From AP-15 sp963762575 (lineage in GTDB: Bacteria; Pseudomonadota; Alphaproteobacteria; ATCC43930; CGMCC-115725), in the NCBI GenBank assembly GCA_963762575.1, contig CAVXLL010000011.1, forward strand, positions 186,001 to 250,000: 64,000 bases of DNA, in the 5' to 3' direction. The number at the start of each line of letters is the position of its first letter. The stretch's first letter is position 1. This document shows positions 8,000 to 16,941 of this stretch, piece after piece. The notes below the pieces were generated by a model. The model saw only the letters and a program-made list of their open reading frames with translations, was not told the origin of the DNA and made no database searches. A program made the translations under genes and the position numbers.

Positions 8000-9025
8000 A
8001 TGGAAAGGAGCGGTGCCGGCGTAGACGCGTTGAGCGCCACCGAAGTCGCGTCCGACCGTGGTCTTGGAGCGTCGCTGTCGATCAGGCTCAGCGCAGTCAT
8101 CGTGAGCGCGACCGTCGACGAGCCGCGCGTTCTGACCATTCGCATCGGACGAGAGCCGATCGAGGCATTGCCCTCCGGCCCGCTAGAAGTCGAGCACCGT
8201 ACGTTGGAAGTCGGACTGCACGCCTGGGTCGAAAGACAGACCAGGCAGAGGTTGGGCTATGTCGAGCAGCTCTACACCTTTGGCGACCGCGACCGCATCG
8301 AGACCGATGAGACGCAACCGGGCCGGGCTCTGACGGTCGCTTACCTCGCGCTGGTACGCGAAGCGCGGCCGAGCGGAGCCGCCGAGGCGCCCTGGCAAAA
8401 CTGGTACCGCTTTTTCCCGTGGGAGGACTGGCGTTCCGGAAAGCCGGTGGCGCTCGCCCCGGTCGAGGAGCGTTTGCGTTTATGGGCCGGGCAGGGAGCG
8501 ACCGAAGCAGAGCGTCGGCTGCGCGCGGAGAGGGTCAACCTCGCCTTTGCCGCTTCCTGGAACGAAGAGCTAGTGCTCGAACGCTACGAGCTGCTCTACG
8601 AAGCTGGCCTCATCCAGGAACGCATGCGGGATCTGGAACAGCCAACGCCATCGGAGGATCGCCCGACCTTCGGAGTGCCGATGGCGGCCGACCATCGCCG
8701 CATCCTCGCGACCGCCATCGGCCGGCTGCGCGGGAAAATCAAATATCGTCCGGTCGTGTTCGAGCTGATGCCGCCGGCGTTCACCTTGCTTCAGCTGCAG
8801 CGTACGGTCGAGGCGCTTTCGGGAGTGCGGCTGCACAAGCAAAATTTTCGCCGGCTCGTCGAGCAGCAGGGCCTAGTTGAGGAGACTGGCGGGATCAGCG
8901 CCACGACTGGGGGACGGCCTGCACGCCTTGTGCGCTTTCGTCGCGAGGTCCTCCTCGAGCGTCCGACGCCTGGTCTGCGTCTGCGTGCCGGCCGCCGTAC
9001 AATGACATCCGTCGCTAGCACCTGA
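8000..9025 (+). CDS. NUDIX-like/winged-helix protein, NadQ-type NAD regulator candidate
   Basis: 341 residues. The N-terminal half (about 20-160) resembles a degenerate NUDIX-like domain starting at SAVIVSATVDEPRVLTIR, and includes YTFGDRDR (the YTFGxxxR element seen in NrtR/NadQ proteins) and a WQNWYRFFPWEDWR segment. The C-terminal part (about 240-325) is a winged helix: LATAIGRLRGKIKYRPVVFELMP, FTLLQLQRTVEALSG, NFRRLVEQQGLVEETG. This arrangement fits the alphaproteobacterial NadQ family, which represses NAD synthesis genes. No nadA, nadB or nadC is nearby, so a regulatory target is not shown here. Start ATG 8000 has AAAGGTG about 10 bases upstream. Confidence 0.65.
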   Translation: MERSGAGVDALSATEVASDRGLGASLSIRLSAVIVSATVDEPRVLTIRIGREPIEALPSGPLEVEHRTLEVGLHAWVERQTRQRLGYVEQLYTFGDRDRIETDETQPGRALTVAYLALVREARPSGAAEAPWQNWYRFFPWEDWRSGKPVALAPVEERLRLWAGQGATEAERRLRAERVNLAFAASWNEELVLERYELLYEAGLIQERMRDLEQPTPSEDRPTFGVPMAADHRRILATAIGRLRGKIKYRPVVFELMPPAFTLLQLQRTVEALSGVRLHKQNFRRLVEQQGLVEETGGISATTGGRPARLVRFRREVLLERPTPGLRLRAGRRTMTSVAST

Positions 9026-9250
9026 GATACTCGGTTTTCGGCGCAATCGTTTGTCACGCTTCGATCCTTGCTAGCCAGCCCCGTGGGGCTTATTGGGAAC
9101 GCATAGCCTTCCATCCATCAAATCCCGAGGCGCGCAGCGCCGCCGAGCTCAACCAGCTCATCTGATTTGATGTTCCTCTGGAGCGGGAAAAGGTCGGAGC
9201 TGTAGGCGACAACCCCCCCAGGGCCTAAGAAGGGCAATTAGGCGTGACGG

Positions 9251-9275
9251 GGCCTCCGTGCCCTGCACGGAGGCC
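9251..9275 (+). terminator. Perfect 10-bp GC hairpin
   Basis: GGCCTCCGTG (9251-9260) pairs with CACGGAGGCC (9266-9275) around a 5-base loop. It lies about 230 bp after the NadQ-like gene. No U-run follows, so it could be a terminator, an RNA-stability element or a remnant repeat. Confidence 0.4.
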
Positions 9276-9531
9276 TTCGACGTGACGGAGGTGCCCTTCC
9301 TCCGAAATAGGGTTCCGCCTCATAGCGTCAAAAGCTGATCCATGCGAACTTCCGAATTGACAATTAAAGAATAAAAGCGTAAATTTTTGAGTGCGCAAAC
9401 ATGACGAGACCAGCAGCTGAGCGAGTTGGCTCGCTAAATTGCCGGGCAGCATGCTGAGACTGAAACGGTAAATGTCGCCATTCACGATGGGATGGGTCTG
9501 GGGTGTTTGATTTCGTTAGCCGGTTCCTCCG

Positions 9532-9551
9532 ACTCAGCGAAGCTGAGTTTT
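9532..9551 (+). terminator. Rho-independent terminator-like hairpin
   Basis: ACTCAGC (9532-9538), loop GAA, GCTGAGT (9542-9548), then continuing T residues to 9551. The stem is 7 bp. It would stop plus-strand transcription before the surface-protein genes. Confidence 0.45.
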
Positions 9552-9737
9552 GCTCGCCCTGGAGATCATCGCCTGTCGCCGCCAGGGCAAGTCGGCGTAA
9601 GGCATGGGCAGCTTGGGGGTTAAACCTGTCATCGATTCTTTAAGTCTAATTGGCCCGTCGGACGATAGGTGTCACTGAGGCCAGCCATCAATTTATCACA
9701 CGCCGCGACCCGTATTGTAATTAATGCAGAGAGACTC

Positions 9738-10691
9738 ATGGCGATAACGATTAGCAACCTTACTGTCGGCGATAACGTACCAATTGGGACAACGATCGGC
9801 GTCCTGACTGTGAGTGACGCATCGGGGACCGTTATTCCGTGCAATTATATATTGACGAAAGGGTCTATCGGTTACTTCGGGATCGCGGGCGACGAGCTCG
9901 TAACCGAGTGGAGCATGCCGGCCGCGCCGGGAAACTATTCAGTCCGTGTTCATGCAATAGGCTCGAGTACGATATTCAGTGGTTCCGCGACCTTCACGGT
10001 CGCTGTAGGCCTAGCCGCGCCGCCACCGCCGCCGCCACCACCTCCACCGCCGTCACCTCCGCCACCACCACCACCACCACCGGCAACATCAATCATGGTG
10101 AATGGCTCCAGCAACGCAGTCGTGACGCAAGGCGCCGCCTTGGCGATAGCAGTAGCCAACGGCCCCGGAAACACAACCGATTGGGTTGGGCTGGCCGCCG
10201 CCGGCTCACCCGATGCCTCCTATATTGCCTGGGATTACCTTAGCGGTACGCAGTCCCCGCCTGCTGTCGGCGTGACATCAGCGACAATAACGATGACGGG
10301 GCCCGCGGGTAACGGCGCCTACGAAGCGCGGTTCTATCCCAACAATGGCTACACCGTTACGGCCCGCACCAGCTTCACGATTGTGGCGGAGACACCACCA
10401 CCGCCGCCACCACCGACGGTTGTGATCACCGTAACTCCGAACACCCCGCAAATACCGGACACGACCCCCGTCGGCGCGGTCGTGGCGACCTACACGGTGG
10501 CGATGAGCGACGGATCGCCCTTTGTCGGCACGATCGGCTTTGGGCCGCCCAATTTTGATGCCGGCGGTATCTTCTCACTGACGAGCTCGCCCAGCAGCGG
10601 CAACATCATCGTCAGCCCGAGCGGCCCCGGCATCGGTCCCAATTTGAGCACGGTCACCGATCACATTACACTGACAGCGACGCAACCATGA
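9738..10691 (+). CDS. Polyproline-linked repetitive surface-type protein
   Basis: 317 residues from ATG 9738, which follows AGAGAG; an in-frame ATG at 9669 is less likely. The N-terminal module (about 1-90) is beta-rich with cadherin-like wording (TVGDNVPIGTTIGVLTVSD). Then comes a proline run of about 20 prolines broken by one serine (codons at 10019-10083), a second beta module, a short second proline stretch near 10395-10425, and a third beta module. No signal peptide is evident. The stop overlaps the next start by 4 bp (ATGA at 10688-10691), so the two genes are translationally coupled. Function unknown; likely a structural or adhesion-type protein. Confidence 0.7.
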   Translation: MAITISNLTVGDNVPIGTTIGVLTVSDASGTVIPCNYILTKGSIGYFGIAGDELVTEWSMPAAPGNYSVRVHAIGSSTIFSGSATFTVAVGLAAPPPPPPPPPPPSPPPPPPPPPATSIMVNGSSNAVVTQGAALAIAVANGPGNTTDWVGLAAAGSPDASYIAWDYLSGTQSPPAVGVTSATITMTGPAGNGAYEARFYPNNGYTVTARTSFTIVAETPPPPPPPTVVITVTPNTPQIPDTTPVGAVVATYTVAMSDGSPFVGTIGFGPPNFDAGGIFSLTSSPSSGNIIVSPSGPGIGPNLSTVTDHITLTATQP

Positions 10692-12664
10692 CGAGACTTA
10701 TCGCGTTTTTCGCCGCAATACTGCTCGCCGCATCAGCGGGCGCGGCCTCGACCACGTCGATGAATGTCGACATTACCGTCACTCATGCCGGGAGCCCGGT
10801 ACAGACGCTGATCCCGATGATCCAGCAGTCGGGCACGGTCTTTCAGTTCCTCGCGGGAACGGGGTCCGCGAACCGCAGTCTCGGAACCCTGATCGGGGCG
10901 GGGATTTTTCAGCCGACCCCAGCCTTTGCCGGGACTTATTCCATCACCGGCGGCCCCGACGCGAGCAAGTTCACGATCAATTCCGCCACCGGCGCGGTGA
11001 GCGTCGGCGGCAGCGATCTTGCCGCAGGGAATTACGCGATCGTCATCACCGTCAGTCAGCCGGGCGTCACAGGCTCGCCGGTTTCCACGCCGATCAGCCT
11101 GCAAGGCGTGGACATCGCCGATACCTCGACATTGTTTCTGGCAGTTGACAACTATTACCCGGCACCGGGCTCGACCGTCCATGTGACGGTGCGGAACACG
11201 CCCAACGCCTCAGGCACGGATTACGTCCAGATCGCCCTGCCCTATCCGCGCAGCTATTTCAACTGGACCACATCCCCCTATCTCCAATATGTCGGTTCCG
11301 CCGGGACGCACGACGCTGTCATTTCATTGACCGTGCCGGACCCGCCGACCGACGATTATCAGTTTCTCCATGTTTTCCTGACGCCGAACAACGGGCAAGA
11401 ATCCGGTGCCAGCGCGAGCACCCCGAACATGCTGGTGACGCCGAGCCAAGCCTATGTCGTGCCGAGCGCGTCGAACACCCTCGGCCCGCCGTTTACGCCG
11501 AGCCAGACCCTGACGGTCTGCCCTTCCGGGTGCCAATATTCGCTGTTGAGCCTGGCCCTGATCGGCCTCTCCAACAGCAATACGAGCAACACCGCCGACA
11601 ACGTGCTGATCACGATGCAGACGGGGACCTATCAAGATTGTCAGCAGTTCGGCGACGCCTCCCCGTTCACCGCCCCGACCGCCGACCGTCTGTGGCACAT
11701 CCCGCCGCATCTGTGGATCAAGGGTGTGGGCGGCGGCTTTGCGCGCATCGAGGGGATGAATAATCCAGCGTTCCTGTGCCAAGGCAAGGGGCTGGTGGTC
11801 TATTGGGGCGGCACCAACGACACTCTCTATTTGGACAATCTGGAGCTGGCAGATTGGTCGACGGCGGGCGCTACGGGCGGGGTCTACCTAGCCACCGGGT
11901 CGGCGACGATGCGCAACCTGTACATTCACGACGGCGAAAACTGCATCCTGAGCGGCAACACGGGCCAATACAACTACGTGCTGCAGAACGTGCACCTGTC
12001 CGAGTGTGGCGGCGCCACCGGGCCGCAGCACAACGCCTATTTCGGCGACGGGGCCAACGCCGTAACGATGAGCTACTCGCTGTCCGAAAAAGCCGTGTAC
12101 GGTCACGAGATCAAATCCCGCGCCTTCACGACAACGTTGATGTGCGACCAGTTGCGGGGTACGCAAGACGCCTATTTCGTCGACAGCGAAGAGGCCGATT
12201 GCCCCGAAGGGCGGATCTGCAACATCACCAACAGCACGATCGTCAAGGGCCCCGGCAGCCCACAACAAAACCAGATCGGCTGGACGATGGATTACAAGTC
12301 CGGGCCCCAACCTGGGCACACGTGGTCGCTTAATCTGAGCAATGACATCATCATCTACGATGGCGGAGATTTCCATTGGGGCGTCTACATCGGCCCTGCC
12401 AGCCCATCGCCCGGTCCCTCACTGATGACCTCCCCTCCCGTTTCCTGGACTAACAACGTTTTTGTCGGAGGGCCGCCGCCGGCAGCGCCGATGACGCCCT
12501 TTTACAGCTATTCTCTTGGGACTGCATTGGGCTATCCAGACGCTTCCCAGGTAACCGAAGTTGGAGACGCCTATTACGCCACGCGCGCAGCGGCGGGGAT
12601 CACGCAAACCTACCCGCCGCCGCCCGGTTGCACCGGCACGATCGGCAACATGGCAGTTCCGTAA
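10688..12664 (+). CDS. Secreted parallel beta-helix-like protein
   Basis: 658 residues starting with a clear signal peptide (MTRLIAFFAAILLAASAGA). Residues 25-150 form a cadherin-like module ending in INSATGAVSVGGSDLAAGNYAI, and 155-260 look like an Ig-like domain. Residues 280-600 resemble a right-handed beta-helix: TLTVCPSGCQYSLLSLAL, LDNLELADWS, MRNLYIHDGENCILSG, LQNVHLSECGG, CNITNSTIVKG, repeating short strands with paired Cys and Asn. Such folds occur in polysaccharide lyases and phage or surface proteins. No catalytic residues of a known lyase class are identifiable. It is coupled to the upstream polyproline gene, suggesting joint export or assembly on the surface. Confidence 0.72.
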   Translation: MTRLIAFFAAILLAASAGAASTTSMNVDITVTHAGSPVQTLIPMIQQSGTVFQFLAGTGSANRSLGTLIGAGIFQPTPAFAGTYSITGGPDASKFTINSATGAVSVGGSDLAAGNYAIVITVSQPGVTGSPVSTPISLQGVDIADTSTLFLAVDNYYPAPGSTVHVTVRNTPNASGTDYVQIALPYPRSYFNWTTSPYLQYVGSAGTHDAVISLTVPDPPTDDYQFLHVFLTPNNGQESGASASTPNMLVTPSQAYVVPSASNTLGPPFTPSQTLTVCPSGCQYSLLSLALIGLSNSNTSNTADNVLITMQTGTYQDCQQFGDASPFTAPTADRLWHIPPHLWIKGVGGGFARIEGMNNPAFLCQGKGLVVYWGGTNDTLYLDNLELADWSTAGATGGVYLATGSATMRNLYIHDGENCILSGNTGQYNYVLQNVHLSECGGATGPQHNAYFGDGANAVTMSYSLSEKAVYGHEIKSRAFTTTLMCDQLRGTQDAYFVDSEEADCPEGRICNITNSTIVKGPGSPQQNQIGWTMDYKSGPQPGHTWSLNLSNDIIIYDGGDFHWGVYIGPASPSPGPSLMTSPPVSWTNNVFVGGPPPAAPMTPFYSYSLGTALGYPDASQVTEVGDAYYATRAAAGITQTYPPPPGCTGTIGNMAVP

Positions 12665-12717
12665 CGATTGCGAAACGAGCGCCCCGCTCGAGGCGGGGCG
12701 CAGAGGGCGAGGGCGGG

Positions 12718-13167
12718 CTACCTGCCGGTCGCTGAATTGCCGCCGCCCGGCGCGGCGTGATTGTTTGGTCCGCCTTGGTTCGGGGTCGGGACGTTTGCCC
12801 CGCCCTGGCTCGGAGCCGGGGTCATGCGGGTCGTCGGTGCCGGTGGAGTAGCCGTGCCCATGGTGCCGAGCAGGCTATCCATCGTCTGCCGATCGATATT
12901 GGCAGTCACCCGCAGGCCGTTCTGCTTCTGGTACTCTGCAATAGCGCGCCGGGTCTCCGGCCCGACCATCCCGTCGATCTTTCCGTTGTAGAGATTATCG
13001 GCCTGAAGCTTTTGTTGAATGTCCCGGACCTCGGCGCTAGACATGTGCATCCCGCGTGAGTCCATCGCGGAATTGTGGCTCCAAGCGTTCGCCGGAATTG
13101 TGCCGGCACAAGTCAAGCCGGCGCCGAGGGCAATTACCGACGCTGTCGTGAGGATTAGTCGCCTCAT
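12718..13167 (-). CDS. Peptidoglycan-binding domain protein, secreted
   Basis: 149 residues from ATG 13167, which has GGAGG 5 bases upstream and so is preferred over 13215. A signal peptide (LILTTASVIALGAGL...ANA) is followed by a peptidoglycan-binding type 1 domain of about 60 residues with EVRDIQQKLQADNLYNGKIDG and VGPETRRAIAEYQKQNGL. The C-terminal 50 residues are Pro/Gly/Asn rich and probably disordered. The domain binds cell-wall glycan in the periplasm. It is convergent with the beta-helix gene and divergent from folP. Confidence 0.82.
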   Translation of the reverse strand: MRRLILTTASVIALGAGLTCAGTIPANAWSHNSAMDSRGMHMSSAEVRDIQQKLQADNLYNGKIDGMVGPETRRAIAEYQKQNGLRVTANIDRQTMDSLLGTMGTATPPAPTTRMTPAPSQGGANVPTPNQGGPNNHAAPGGGNSATGR

Positions 13168-13356
13168 ACCTACCTCCAACTTCATATTCGGGATCCCGAC
13201 GCAGGGTGCTCCCATTGCGCACTATAACGCTTCTTCGCGCAGAGCGCTCCGCGCCGACTCGGTTTTTCCGAACCTCCCGACGTCCAGCGCCACCTCCGCG
13301 ACTTTTTTGGGCCGCGCGTTTACCGTCACCAATGCGATGTCGCTAAGGAGCGAGCG

Positions 13357-14469
13357 ATGAGGCACGGTTGGGAGCAGCTGGACGGCGTCAGCGCCGACCG
13401 CCTGTGGCTGCGTCCGCTCGGCCTGATCAGTGGCCGCGCCGCCGTGGAGGCGGTTGCCTCCGGCCACGCCCGGCCGCTGACCGGTTCTGGCTTGGCGTTT
13501 AGTTTGATAGCGGCCCTAGGTCTCGGGTCCGACCGACGCCCGATCGCGGTGACGGCGCCGGTTGCCGAGTTCGAAGTGTGGATTGCCGGGACCGGCGCGC
13601 GCTTCGCGCAGCGCGTGCGAGAGCAGCTTGCACTCCTGTCGGCCCCGCGGCCACCGTGGGCTGGGTTCGATCTGGATTGCCCCCTCGTCATGGGCGTCCT
13701 CAACGTTACGCCCGACAGCTTCTCCGACGGCCTGCAGTGGTTCGATACGGAGCACGCGGTCGCCCACGGCCGGGCACTCCTGACGGCTGGGGCTGACATC
13801 ATCGACGTTGGGGGCGAGTCCACGCGTCCCGGGGCCAGTGAACTTTCTCCAGAAGAAGAGATCCGCCGCGTCGAACCGGTCGTCCGCGCCCTGGTAGATT
13901 CCGGCGCCCTCGTGTCGATCGATACTCGGCACAAGGCGGTCATGGAGGCAGCGCTCGATGCCGGGGCGCGGATCGTCAACGACGTTTCGGCGCTGACGCA
14001 CGATACGGGGAGTGCCGCCCTGATCGCCCGGCGCGCGGCGTCGGTGGTGCTGATGCATATGCGCGGACAGCCGCGGACGATGCAGCGCCACCCGGTCTAC
14101 AATTCACCGCTGATCGAAGTGCTGGAATTCCTGCAAGCACGCATAGAGGCTTGCATTGCCGCCGGGATCCCAAGCGAAAATATCGCTGTCGACCCGGGCA
14201 TCGGCTTCGGCAAATTGGTGCCGCATAACCTTGACTTGCTTTCCGGGATTGGCGCGTTTCATACCCTCGGCCGCGGCGTCGTGCTTGGCGTATCGCGCAA
14301 ATCGACCATCGCCCGGCTGAGCCGCGGTGAGCCGCCGAACGCGCGCCTGCCGGGTTCGCTCGCGGCCGCGCTTTCCGCGGTTCGGCAGGGGGTTCAAATC
14401 CTGCGGGTTCACGACGTCGCGGAAACCCGCCAAGCGCTCGCCGTGTGGGAGGCCATCGCGGCAAATTGA
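13357..14469 (+). CDS. folP: Dihydropteroate synthase
   Basis: 370 residues with AAGGAG before ATG 13357. The catalytic TIM barrel occupies about 105-365: MGVLNVTPDSFSDG (first pterin/phosphate loop), DVGGESTRPGA (second loop), then NDVSAL, MHMRGQPRTMQ, DPGIGFGK and GVSRKS. The first 100 residues are an N-terminal extension seen in some alphaproteobacterial FolP proteins and lack known motifs. The enzyme condenses p-aminobenzoate with dihydropterin pyrophosphate in folate synthesis. It converges on folB, an earlier step of the same pathway, with 7 bp between the stops. Confidence 0.95.
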   Translation: MRHGWEQLDGVSADRLWLRPLGLISGRAAVEAVASGHARPLTGSGLAFSLIAALGLGSDRRPIAVTAPVAEFEVWIAGTGARFAQRVREQLALLSAPRPPWAGFDLDCPLVMGVLNVTPDSFSDGLQWFDTEHAVAHGRALLTAGADIIDVGGESTRPGASELSPEEEIRRVEPVVRALVDSGALVSIDTRHKAVMEAALDAGARIVNDVSALTHDTGSAALIARRAASVVLMHMRGQPRTMQRHPVYNSPLIEVLEFLQARIEACIAAGIPSENIAVDPGIGFGKLVPHNLDLLSGIGAFHTLGRGVVLGVSRKSTIARLSRGEPPNARLPGSLAAALSAVRQGVQILRVHDVAETRQALAVWEAIAAN

Positions 14470-14476
14470 GCCGAAC

Positions 14477-14896
14477 TCACTCGGGCGGGACCGTAGGCCG
14501 CGCCCGCTCGAGGATGGCGCCGACTCCTTCGGCATCCGGGAAGACATCAAGCTTCTCGACCGAGACCCGAACCCGCTCGACACGCGGATCGGCAAAGCAG
14601 GCCGTGCAGATCCGCTCGGCGAAACCCTCGCACAAATCGATATGTCCGGCGCTCGCGACTTCGCGGATTCTGGCTACGATTGTCTCGTAATTGATGATGC
14701 GCCGGCGATCCTCTCCCGGGAACGGGTCCGCGGCTGAGAGGTCAACCGAGACGCGAACCCGCTGTTTGCGACCGCGCTCGCTCGGGCGAATTCCGATGCT
14801 GCACATCAAAATGAGCCCGCGCACCGTGACCGTGTAGCGGGCGCCCTCGGCCGCAATTTCTGAGCCGAGAGTGGTCTTCGAACCGTGTCCGATCAT
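14477..14896 (-). CDS. folB: Dihydroneopterin aldolase family protein
   Basis: 139 residues, the usual size for FolB. Visible features are the VRGLILMCSIGIRPSERGRKQRVRV opening, where the (I/C)G(I/V) plus following E is the family entry strand, DRRRIINYETIVARI, AERI, and VSVEKLDVFPDAEGVG with the conserved catalytic Lys. It converts dihydroneopterin to hydroxymethyl-dihydropterin. The first 25 residues are less conserved and a later start is possible. Tail-to-tail placement with folP supports a folate role. Confidence 0.85.
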   Translation of the reverse strand: MIGHGSKTTLGSEIAAEGARYTVTVRGLILMCSIGIRPSERGRKQRVRVSVDLSAADPFPGEDRRRIINYETIVARIREVASAGHIDLCEGFAERICTACFADPRVERVRVSVEKLDVFPDAEGVGAILERARPTVPPE

Positions 14897-15038
14897 CCTT
14901 CACCATGCCGAGCCGACACGGAGGCTGCAATGCGCTATCTTGCTCGCCGCGGGCGTCATCCATTCCCACCATAAAGAACCTCGCTCTCTCCTTCCATATT
15001 CAGCAGGAGGAGCCAGGCGATAGTTCGTTGCAGAGGAA

Positions 15039-15620
15039 ATGACTGAGCAGACGATAGATACGAGACGCAGCCGGAGGATCGGCTTGCCGGCGCTCTTCGC
15101 CGCGTTCTTCCGGCTCGGCCTGATGAGCTTCGGCGGGGGGACCGCGGGCTGGCTCTATCGCGAGATCGTCGAGCGCCGGCACTGGATCGACGATACGGCG
15201 TTTTTGTCGGGTGCCTCTCTGGGGCGCCTGATGCCGGGTTCGGGCGGGGTTAATCTCACCGTCCAGGTAGGCCAGCATCTGCGTGGCGGCCGCGGCGCGG
15301 TGGTGGCCGTGCTCGGGCTATTGTCGGGGCCGCTGGTCATTGTGTTGGCGCTGGCGGCCGGCTACACGCGGATCGACCAGAACCTGATGCTTCACGCCTT
15401 TCTCGATGGCGTTGCGGCGGCGGCAATCGGCTTGACCTTCGCGACCGGCCTAAAACTCCTGCGCTTCAGGAGGGCAAGCGCCGGCCCTCTGGCGGTTACG
15501 ATTGCGACGGTGCTCTGTGTCGGTGTGCTGCGCTGGCCGATGATACCGGTCGTCCTCTGCCTCGCACCGCTCAGCATCGGGCTGGCGCTCCTCGACAGGC
15601 GCGGTGGCCATGCCGGATGA
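15039..15620 (+). CDS. chrA: Chromate transporter, N-terminal-type half (short-chain CHR protein)
   Basis: 193 residues with AGAGGAA before the ATG. The CHR signature LGLMSFGGGTAGW sits near residue 30, followed by GASLGRLMPGSGGVNL and four or five hydrophobic helices. It forms a pair with the next gene, overlapping it by about 11-17 bp. Short-chain CHR proteins work as pairs that together equal one full-length ChrA antiporter in the inner membrane, exporting chromate or related oxyanions. The symbol is used in the family sense. Confidence 0.85.
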   Translation: MTEQTIDTRRSRRIGLPALFAAFFRLGLMSFGGGTAGWLYREIVERRHWIDDTAFLSGASLGRLMPGSGGVNLTVQVGQHLRGGRGAVVAVLGLLSGPLVIVLALAAGYTRIDQNLMLHAFLDGVAAAAIGLTFATGLKLLRFRRASAGPLAVTIATVLCVGVLRWPMIPVVLCLAPLSIGLALLDRRGGHAG

Positions 15621-16158
15621 CTTCAGGACATTGTTGGCATTGGCGCTCGTCTTTGCCCCTTTGTCGCTGTTGTCGATCGGCGGCGGCGCTGCCCTCCTCG
15701 CCGAAATCGAGCACCAGTCGGTGGCCGTTCATGCCTGGACGACGCAGCGCGAGTTTGCCGATCTCTTCGCGATATCGCGTGCCGCGCCCGGCCCCGGAAC
15801 AATGCTCTCTACCTTGATCGGCTGGAAGGTCGGGGGTGTGGCGGGCGCCTTGACCGCGACCTTCGCGCTATATCTGCCGTCGTCCCTCCTGGTCTACGGC
15901 GCCGCGCGGCTGTGGGGCCGCTGGCGCGGCTCGGTCTGGCATACGGCGGTCGAACACGGCCTTGCCCCGATCGCCGCCGGACTGATCCTTTCCGGCGGGA
16001 TCGCCGTGTTGCGGGTTTCGCCCGGTGGCCCCGCAGTGTGGCTCGCTGCAGCGGTTTCGACCGCCCTGATCTTGTGCCGGCCGCTCCTTCATCCGCTGGT
16101 GTTGTTCTTTTCCGGCGGCGCGTTGTTCGGCCTCGCCGAGGCGCTCGGGTTGTGGTGA
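15604..16158 (+). CDS. Chromate transporter, C-terminal-type half (short-chain CHR protein)
   Basis: About 183 residues, starting at GTG 15604 or ATG 15610, inside the end of the previous gene. SIGGGAALLAEIEHQSV is the second CHR signature, followed by FADLFAISRAAPGPGTM and LIGWKVGGVAGAL, matching the conserved PGP region of CHR domains. Several transmembrane helices follow. With its partner it would make one functional transporter. No chrB-type regulator is next to it. Confidence 0.85.
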   Translation: MAMPDDFRTLLALALVFAPLSLLSIGGGAALLAEIEHQSVAVHAWTTQREFADLFAISRAAPGPGTMLSTLIGWKVGGVAGALTATFALYLPSSLLVYGAARLWGRWRGSVWHTAVEHGLAPIAAGLILSGGIAVLRVSPGGPAVWLAAAVSTALILCRPLLHPLVLFFSGGALFGLAEALGLW

Positions 16159-16179
16159 CCAGCCGGGACATGCGGTGAG

Positions 16180-16941
16180 TTACCGAAAAGCGATCGCCAG
16201 CCCTTCGGCGAAGACGGCGTCGAGCGCTTCGGCAAGGTCGAAAGCGGGATCCTGAACGGTCGCTGTCGCCGCCGCTTCAGCAAGCGTGAGCCCGTCGGCT
16301 AGCGCCGTTCGGAAGGCGAAGGCGCCGGGGTCGAGCCGCCTCCAGGCGACGGCGTCGCCGGCCCGGCGGATCTCGATGCAGGCACCGCCGCTCGCGAGAT
16401 CGACCGTCGGCACCTCGCTCTGTTGGTTCGCCTGCCAGATCGCGTCGATCGGCCGCTCGGAGGCGAAATACCGCACCGACGGCTGAAAACATAGCGAAAT
16501 GCAGGGGACCTTTTCCGGCGGGACCGCGATGAGCGCCTCTATCGGCAGCGCGGCTACCTCCCGCACCGTCGCAGCCATATTGAGGGCCCATTCAAAGCGG
16601 GCAACGTCCGCCAGATAAGGCAAGTCCTTGCACGGCGCAAAGCCGGCGAGGAAATCGGCAAAGTCGACGCCGTACTCGACGAGACAGCGCGAATGCGGCG
16701 GGTGTTCGCGCAGGTATTCATGCACCGCGTACGCAAAGAAGCGTTTATCGACAACGCGGCAGACGACCGGGAAAGTGCCTTCCAGGACCGCGCCGAGCGT
16801 CGCAAAGGCATGATTGCGATAGATTCGCAATCGCGCCGCCGGGTCGAGGCCGTCGCCGCGGATGGCGGCGACTAGCGCAGCATTGTCGCCGCCAAGTACC
16901 GCTCGGCGGAGCTGCAGTTGCAGTTCAAGCAGTGTCGACAT
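16180..16941 (-). CDS. DUF2063 protein, BufC/HvfC-type partner of a DUF692 enzyme
   Basis: 253 residues. The start ATG 16941 overlaps the last codons of the DUF692 gene by 17 bp. DUF2063 features: LDPAARLRIYRNHAFATL, LEGTFPVVCRVVDKRFFAYAVHEYLREHPP, FADFLAGFAP, and LPYLADVARFEWALNMA, with helical bundles throughout. In bufferin and methanobactin-like clusters this protein partners the DUF692 iron enzyme and presents the precursor peptide to it. The gene runs toward the chromate transporter end. The gene order DUF692-DUF2063 is conventional; the precursor gene is displaced (see bufA at 20158). Confidence 0.85.
   Translation of the reverse strand: MSTLLELQLQLRRAVLGGDNAALVAAIRGDGLDPAARLRIYRNHAFATLGAVLEGTFPVVCRVVDKRFFAYAVHEYLREHPPHSRCLVEYGVDFADFLAGFAPCKDLPYLADVARFEWALNMAATVREVAALPIEALIAVPPEKVPCISLCFQPSVRYFASERPIDAIWQANQQSEVPTVDLASGGACIEIRRAGDAVAWRRLDPGAFAFRTALADGLTLAEAAATATVQDPAFDLAEALDAVFAEGLAIAFR

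Larger units (their letters stand above)
9026..9737. other. Long intergenic region, no gene recognised
   Basis: About 700 bp with no convincing coding frame on either strand. It is locally more A/T rich than its surroundings (around 9350-9400) and holds two hairpins, listed separately. The shift in base composition next to the surface-protein genes may mark the edge of an acquired segment. Confidence 0.6.

Noticed and set aside
9225..9485. Small minus-strand frame in the 9-kb gap
   Set aside because: No ribosome-binding site or family similarity, and it spans the hairpin at 9251-9275.
10019..10083. CCACCGCCG-type repeats considered as a CRISPR or tandem-repeat array
   Set aside because: They are in-frame proline codons of a coding sequence without spacers.
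14390..14404. GGTTCAAATCC, a tRNA T-arm-like string
   Set aside because: It lies inside the coding sequence of folP, and no acceptor, D-arm or anticodon stem surrounds it.
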